Shown here: positions 58,837 through 64,000 of the stretch, piece by piece
Position numbering within the stretch: position 1 is the first letter of the stretch
Layout: every line of letters starts with the position of its first letter
NCBI RefSeq assembly: GCF_014647835.1
Contig: NZ_BMPY01000008.1
Coordinates: 177,096 to 241,095 of the forward strand
Direction of reading: 5' to 3'
From: Microbispora rosea subsp. aerata
GTDB lineage: Bacteria > Actinomycetota > Actinomycetes > Streptosporangiales > Streptosporangiaceae
DNA length: 64,000 bases
Made by a program: the position numbers and the translations under genes
Notes under the pieces: model-generated
What the model was told of the DNA's origin: nothing
Seen by the model: only the letters and a program-made list of their open reading frames with translations
Databases searched by the model: none

Positions 58837-59977
58837 TGGGTAGGTCCTTTCCAGAGGGAATCGATTAATGGAATGCTCCCGCGCCGACTCCCCCACCTCA
58901 TCGACTTGCTGACTACTTTTCTAACTACATCGTCAGAAGTAACAGTCAAGCATTCTACGACGTGCGGAGTAGTTAGGTTTCTCCCGGGTCCTCGGTACCG
59001 TCAACTGGCGGTGGGGTAAGCCCGAGGCGGTGAGATCCACGCGGACCGTACGGCGGTCCAGCGGCAATGGCTCAGGAACAGGAATTGAGCCGGTGTGCGG
59101 CTCGAGAGCCTCGGCAAGACACATTCCGGCGAGATTCGGAAACAACAGGGCGCGGCGCCGGAGCTCATCCCCCGGCGCCGCACCCGTCCGCGCCGCACCC
59201 GTCGGCGCCATGTCTGCTCGCGCCGCGTCCACCCGCGGCGTATTCGTCGGCGCCACAGTCATCCGTGGCGTATCCGTCGGCGCCGCACCCACCCACGCCA
59301 CACCCGTCGGCGCCGCATTCGCCGGCGCTCCGGCCCACCCGGACCGGACGCCCTCACCGAGACCACTCCACGACGAGATCGCGTGGTGTGTCGCCGCGAT
59401 CGCGAGGTCCCGCCGCCGGTCGTCCCTCCCATTCCCCGGCAGCGTGAGCACACAGGCGTAGCCGGATGGGCATCGCGCCCATCGCGGCGCCGCGCGATTC
59501 GGCCGATCGCACGACTGTGGCCGCGCCAGCGAAGACCTCGCTGACCCGGCCCACCTGTTCTCCTGGCGGCTCCGTAACGGAGCGGCCGGCCCTCGCACCT
59601 GCACGCGCAGGCGTCCGCGATACACCATTGCGTCCCGCCGCACTCGCCATCCGCGTCAACGCGTTCCCTGAGGCGCCGGCCGAGTGTCCGCCCCTGCGCC
59701 GGTTCCGGTTCGCCGCACGGGCTAGACGGTCTCGGTGCGAAGCAGGCGTTGCCGCGTTCCAAACACGTCCGCGGCCGGGCACTCCGGCCGAGGCCGCACG
59801 CTCGTCACCCGACGGACCGCAACCCTCAGCCGAAGCCACACGCGCGGATCGTCTCCCCGACGATCCCCGCGCCGGTGCTCCGGAAGCGCATCGGCGCGTT
59901 CAACCCCCCTTTGACGCTGTAGTTGCAACTTGAATCATGCACGATTACCGCAGGCCTGGATGCGGTAATCGAGATGT
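58837..59977. other. Spacer with operator-like dyad and 15-bp minisatellite
   Basis: No protein gene I trust. The part near 58836 is AT-rich and carries CTAACTAC (58921-58928) and GTAGTTAG (58969-58976), a perfect 8-bp inverted pair upstream of the tautomerase-like gene. Further right is the repeat array at 59173-59337. Long open frames across the array are explained by the period of 15, which keeps all frames open. Confidence 0.5.
59173..59337. repeat. 15-bp degenerate tandem repeat, about 11 copies
   Basis: The consensus is close to CGGCGCCGCACCCGT. Copies 1, 2, 8 and 10 are near-identical and the others have two to six changes. The period is strictly 15, so frames run through it in both directions and give Ala/Pro/Thr-rich pseudo-proteins. 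Confidence 0.8.
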
Positions 59978-60583
59978 TCAGATCCAGTGCGCGTTCTGGG
60001 CGATTCGCAACGCGTCGATCCGGTTGCGCGCGCCCAGCTTCGCCACCACGGACGACAGGTAGTTGCGCACGGTGCCCTCAGACAGATGCAAACGCGCCGC
60101 GATCTCGGCGACCGTGTCGCCCTGGGCGACGTATTCGAGCACAGAAAGCTGCCGCAAGGTCAACGGACAGCCCCCGTTGGCCAGCGCGGCGACCGTAAGC
60201 TCCGCGTCGAAGACCCGCTCTCCCTGATACACCCGGTAAATGGCGTCAAAGAGCTGACGCGGCGGGGCACTGCGCTGCACCATTCCGTCGATCCCGCTGC
60301 TGAAGGCCTGACGCACCACGGTCCTGCTGAACGCCGTGGCGAGCAGCAGGCTCCGGCATCCCGGAAGGCTCGTAATCTTCTCGGCGATCGCGATCGCGTC
60401 GTTGTCCGCGCCCTCGAAGCTGATGATGGTGACGTCCGGCCGATGCGTCTCGGCGAACTCCAGCGCGTCAAGGCTGTTACCCGCTGCGCCGACGACTCGG
60501 ATGTCCTCGTTTCGCTCAAGCAATGCGGTAAGCGCGAAACGAGACAGCTGAAGTTCGTCGGAGACCATGACATCGATCTGCAC
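59978..60583 (-). CDS. NarL/LuxR-type response regulator with atypical receiver
   Basis: 201 aa; GTG start after GGGGAGG. The C-terminal LuxR helix-turn-helix is intact (LTLRQLSVLEYVAQGDTVAEIAARLHLSEGTVRNYLSSVVAKLGARNRIDALRIA, about residues 140-195). The receiver-like N-terminus keeps the overall fold (VMVSDELQLSRFALTALL, DVTIISFEGADND), but the phospho-accepting Asp position reads Ser (TIIS). It is therefore probably not controlled by a His kinase; pathway-specific regulators of this 'atypical' kind bind end products. No kinase gene is adjacent on this strand. Confidence 0.85.
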   Translation of the reverse strand: MQIDVMVSDELQLSRFALTALLERNEDIRVVGAAGNSLDALEFAETHRPDVTIISFEGADNDAIAIAEKITSLPGCRSLLLATAFSRTVVRQAFSSGIDGMVQRSAPPRQLFDAIYRVYQGERVFDAELTVAALANGGCPLTLRQLSVLEYVAQGDTVAEIAARLHLSEGTVRNYLSSVVAKLGARNRIDALRIAQNAHWI

Positions 60584-60708
60584 GTGAATCCTCCCCGTAA
60601 TTCATCTCAGTAGGGTCGCACGGTTGGGTCACAACCTGCGGCTCGCGTACCATGACGAATTGATTTAGGATCGACCTCCTTCCCAAAAGTGACTTTCACA
60701 CTGTCGAG

Positions 60709-60742
60709 CGGTTGTCAAGGCCCTCAAATTGCGGTTGTCAAG
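60709..60742. repeat. Direct repeat CGGTTGTCAAG, two copies
   Basis: Exact 11-bp copies at 60709-60719 and 60732-60742, spaced 23 bases start to start (about two helical turns). They lie about 130-160 bases upstream of the NarL-type regulator gene, so they are possible binding sites for it. Confidence 0.55.
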
Positions 60743-61559
60743 CGGGTTCGCCGCCTCCTTCACCAGCGAGTGAATTCCGTTTCGCCTGGCAGGCGCGGCG
60801 CGAGCCGCTCCGGCCGGACGCCGGCACGACCGGTGTCGGCGCACGCGCAGGCGGCCGGCAGGCGGACGACGTCCACCGCCGGCGGCTCTGTGGCCATACG
60901 CTCGCGCCGCCCGGCCAGGCATATGTTCACGGGCACGCTCAAGACCGCAGCCGAATGGAGAAACCTCCCACAACCAGGCGTGACATGCGCGTTCATCGGG
61001 TCGTGCGGGGGCGGTCCGCCGACTCGCGAAATCTCGCGGGCTGCGGGGACACGAGGTCCGCGAGGAGAACCACCCACCTCCGCCCGCCACCTCGCCGGCA
61101 GCCGTGCCGGCCGCAGGCGGAGCCTCGGCCTCGATCGCGCCGGCGTTGGCGAGGATCTCCCGCGGCCGGCACGAGCCGACGGACACGGCCGGGCGGTTGT
61201 CGCGGCTGCCCCACCCGCCGGCGAAATAGGCGCCCGCCATACCGTCTGGGTGGTCAACCGAAAAGTTGCACACTAACGTGAGCGGCACGGACGCACCTTC
61301 CCGATCGACGCGTCAACGTCAGCCCTATCTCGAATCCATCGTCGGATGATCCGGGAAGGTACGCGCCTTCCGGCGAGCATTCACGTTTCGGTTGTAGACA
61401 TGCACGTATCATACGCGTACGAAAAGGCAATCTCAATACCCAATCACCTGCACGACGAGGGCATACTCCACCTCGGGAGAGGGGATTCGGAGGGGCGCCG
61501 GCACGCAGGCGTCCGATACTTTGAGTGATTTCTCTGTCACGCACAGTCCGCAATCGGGC

Positions 61560-61578
61560 CCGGGTCGCCCGGTTTTTT
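61560..61578 (+). terminator. Intrinsic terminator with U tract
   Basis: CCGGG-TCG-CCCGG followed by TTTTTT. It is oriented to stop rightward transcription 160 bases before the sensor kinase gene. No upstream gene clearly uses it. Confidence 0.75.
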
Positions 61579-61691
61579 ATTTTCGGCAGTTCCGTTAATT
61601 GCCGATTAATGCGCTCCGATCGTGCGGCGTCCCGGCCGTGAACGTGCGATCACGCCCCGGGAGACGCCGTCGCCGCGGTGCCCGCCCGTGA

Positions 61692-63458
<1,767 letters not shown>

Positions 63459-63648
63459 CCTCCGTACGGGCACCCGGCCTCGCGAGGACCGAGCGGCCGG
63501 CCTCGTCCGCCGGGGACGCGCCACACCACCCCTTCGAGGCCCACCACGGCCGCCCGGGGACGCGCCGCCACCCTTTCGAGGCCCGCCGCGGCGACTTGCC
63601 GCCCCCCTTTCGGAGTCCGCTACGGCCGCCGACGGCGACCTGCGGCGC

Positions 63649-64000
63649 TCAGTCCTGGCGACCCGCCTTGAGGCGGGCGGCGAGCGCGGCGGCCTGGGTG
63701 CGGCGCTGCATGTCGAGCTTGCTCAGCAGGTTGGAGACGTAGTTCTTGACCGTCTTTTCGGCCAGGAACATCCGCTCGCCGATCTGCCGGTTGGTCAGGC
63801 CCTCGCCGATCAGCTCCAGGATCTGCCGCTCCTGGTCCGACAACGCGGCCAGCGGGTCCTTCTTCGCGGCCTGATCGCGCAGCCGGTGCAGCATGGCGGC
63901 CGTGGTCTGCGGGTCGAGCAGCGACTGCCCGCCCGCCACCGTGCGCACCGCGCCGACCAGGTCCGAGCCGTGGATCTGCTTGAGCACATATCCGGCCGCC
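63649..64000 (-). CDS. DosR/DevR-like response regulator (truncated by window edge)
   Basis: Only the C-terminal 116 residues are visible; the receiver lies beyond the window. The segment LKQIHGSDLVGAVRTVAGGQ is the end of the receiver and linker. The LuxR-type effector LSDQERQILELIGEGLTNRQIGERMFLAEKTVKNYVSNLLSKLDMQRRTQAA matches the DosR pattern closely (residues of the recognition helix KTVKNYVS). It is convergent with the DosS-like kinase gene, so the two are likely a cognate pair but in separate transcripts. Confidence 0.92.
   Translation of the reverse strand, partial: AAGYVLKQIHGSDLVGAVRTVAGGQSLLDPQTTAAMLHRLRDQAAKKDPLAALSDQERQILELIGEGLTNRQIGERMFLAEKTVKNYVSNLLSKLDMQRRTQAAALAARLKAGRQD

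Noticed and set aside
58970-58980. TTAGGTT half of an iron box
   Set aside because: Only a half-site without the TCACCTAA arm. No complete IdeR/DmdR or Zur box was found before the NRPS or transporter genes, so metal control is not claimed.
58933-59643. 236-codon minus-strand frame with AAPTG-like repeats
   Set aside because: It crosses the 15-bp repeat array, which keeps every frame open. It has no ribosome site and no family.
60665-61288. 207-codon minus-strand frame and overlapping plus-strand frames
   Set aside because: Several mutually overlapping frames of similar quality, low-complexity Arg/Ala/Pro composition, no start signal.
61346-61528. 60-codon plus-strand frame ending 32 bases before a terminator
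   Set aside because: The terminator makes it tempting, but there is no ribosome site and no recognisable peptide. It is kept only as a note under the terminator finding.

Overview
The window is very GC-rich, with tightly packed, often translationally coupled genes. It carries actinomycete-type families: MbtH, TetR and HxlR regulators, a DosS/DosR-like two-component pair and FAALs. It is most likely chromosomal DNA of a filamentous actinomycete; the sequence alone does not give the genus. No transposase, phage integrase, rRNA or CRISPR array was seen.

Layout. (1) 1-7.5 kb, general genome: a truncated methyltransferase-like membrane protein, a lipoprotein sugar-binding homologue, a CAU-anticodon tRNA with terminator, a VOC protein, two orphan hypotheticals, and a divergent TetR/MFS efflux pair. 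(2) 7.9-29.0 kb, minus strand: a pyochelin/coelibactin-like thiazoline assembly line. It holds a type II thioesterase, two half-size ABC transporters, a Rossmann reductase, two Cy-containing NRPSs, a formylkynurenine formamidase-like hydrolase, a flavin-dependent tryptophan halogenase, a tryptophan 2,3-dioxygenase and an aryl-acid AMP ligase. (3) 29.1-38.2 kb: starter-unit tailoring, namely a second type II TE, an SDR, an aminotransferase, a second tryptophan halogenase, a flavin reductase, an HxlR regulator, a P450 and a stand-alone A-PCP. (4) 38.5-53.5 kb, minus strand: a winged-helix regulator, an antiporter, MbtH, a FAAL, an aminotransferase fused to an acyl-ACP-reductase-like domain, three carrier proteins, a PPTase, a hydrolase, a nitronate-monooxygenase-like flavoprotein, an amino acid:[carrier protein] ligase, an AurF-type diiron N-oxygenase, a transglutaminase-like protein and a carbamoyltransferase. 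(5) 54-64 kb: an esterase, a second FAAL, a tautomerase-like protein, an atypical NarL-type regulator, and a DosS-like kinase with an edge-truncated DosR-like regulator.

How the genes may work together (inference). Regions 2 and 3 contain the set known from quinoxaline/3-hydroxyquinaldate starter pathways: A-PCP plus P450 for beta-hydroxylation of tethered Trp, a type II TE for release, TDO, formamidase, aminotransferase and a reductase. Two Trp halogenases are added. The resulting mono- or dichlorinated hydroxyquinaldic acid would be activated by the DhbE/YbtE-like ligase and loaded on the N-terminal carrier of the first NRPS. It would then be extended by two Cys-specific Cy-A modules to a thiazoline/N-methylthiazolidine, a pyochelin-type metallophore with a halogenated quinoline in place of salicylate. 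Region 4 reads as a second logic: fatty acid to acyl-ACP, aldehyde, alkylamine and N-oxidised alkylamine, combined with a carrier-bound amino acid and a carbamoyl group. Whether regions 2-3 and 4 make one hybrid metabolite or two separate ones cannot be decided from sequence. The combination matches no cluster I can name and is the main candidate for an undescribed system.
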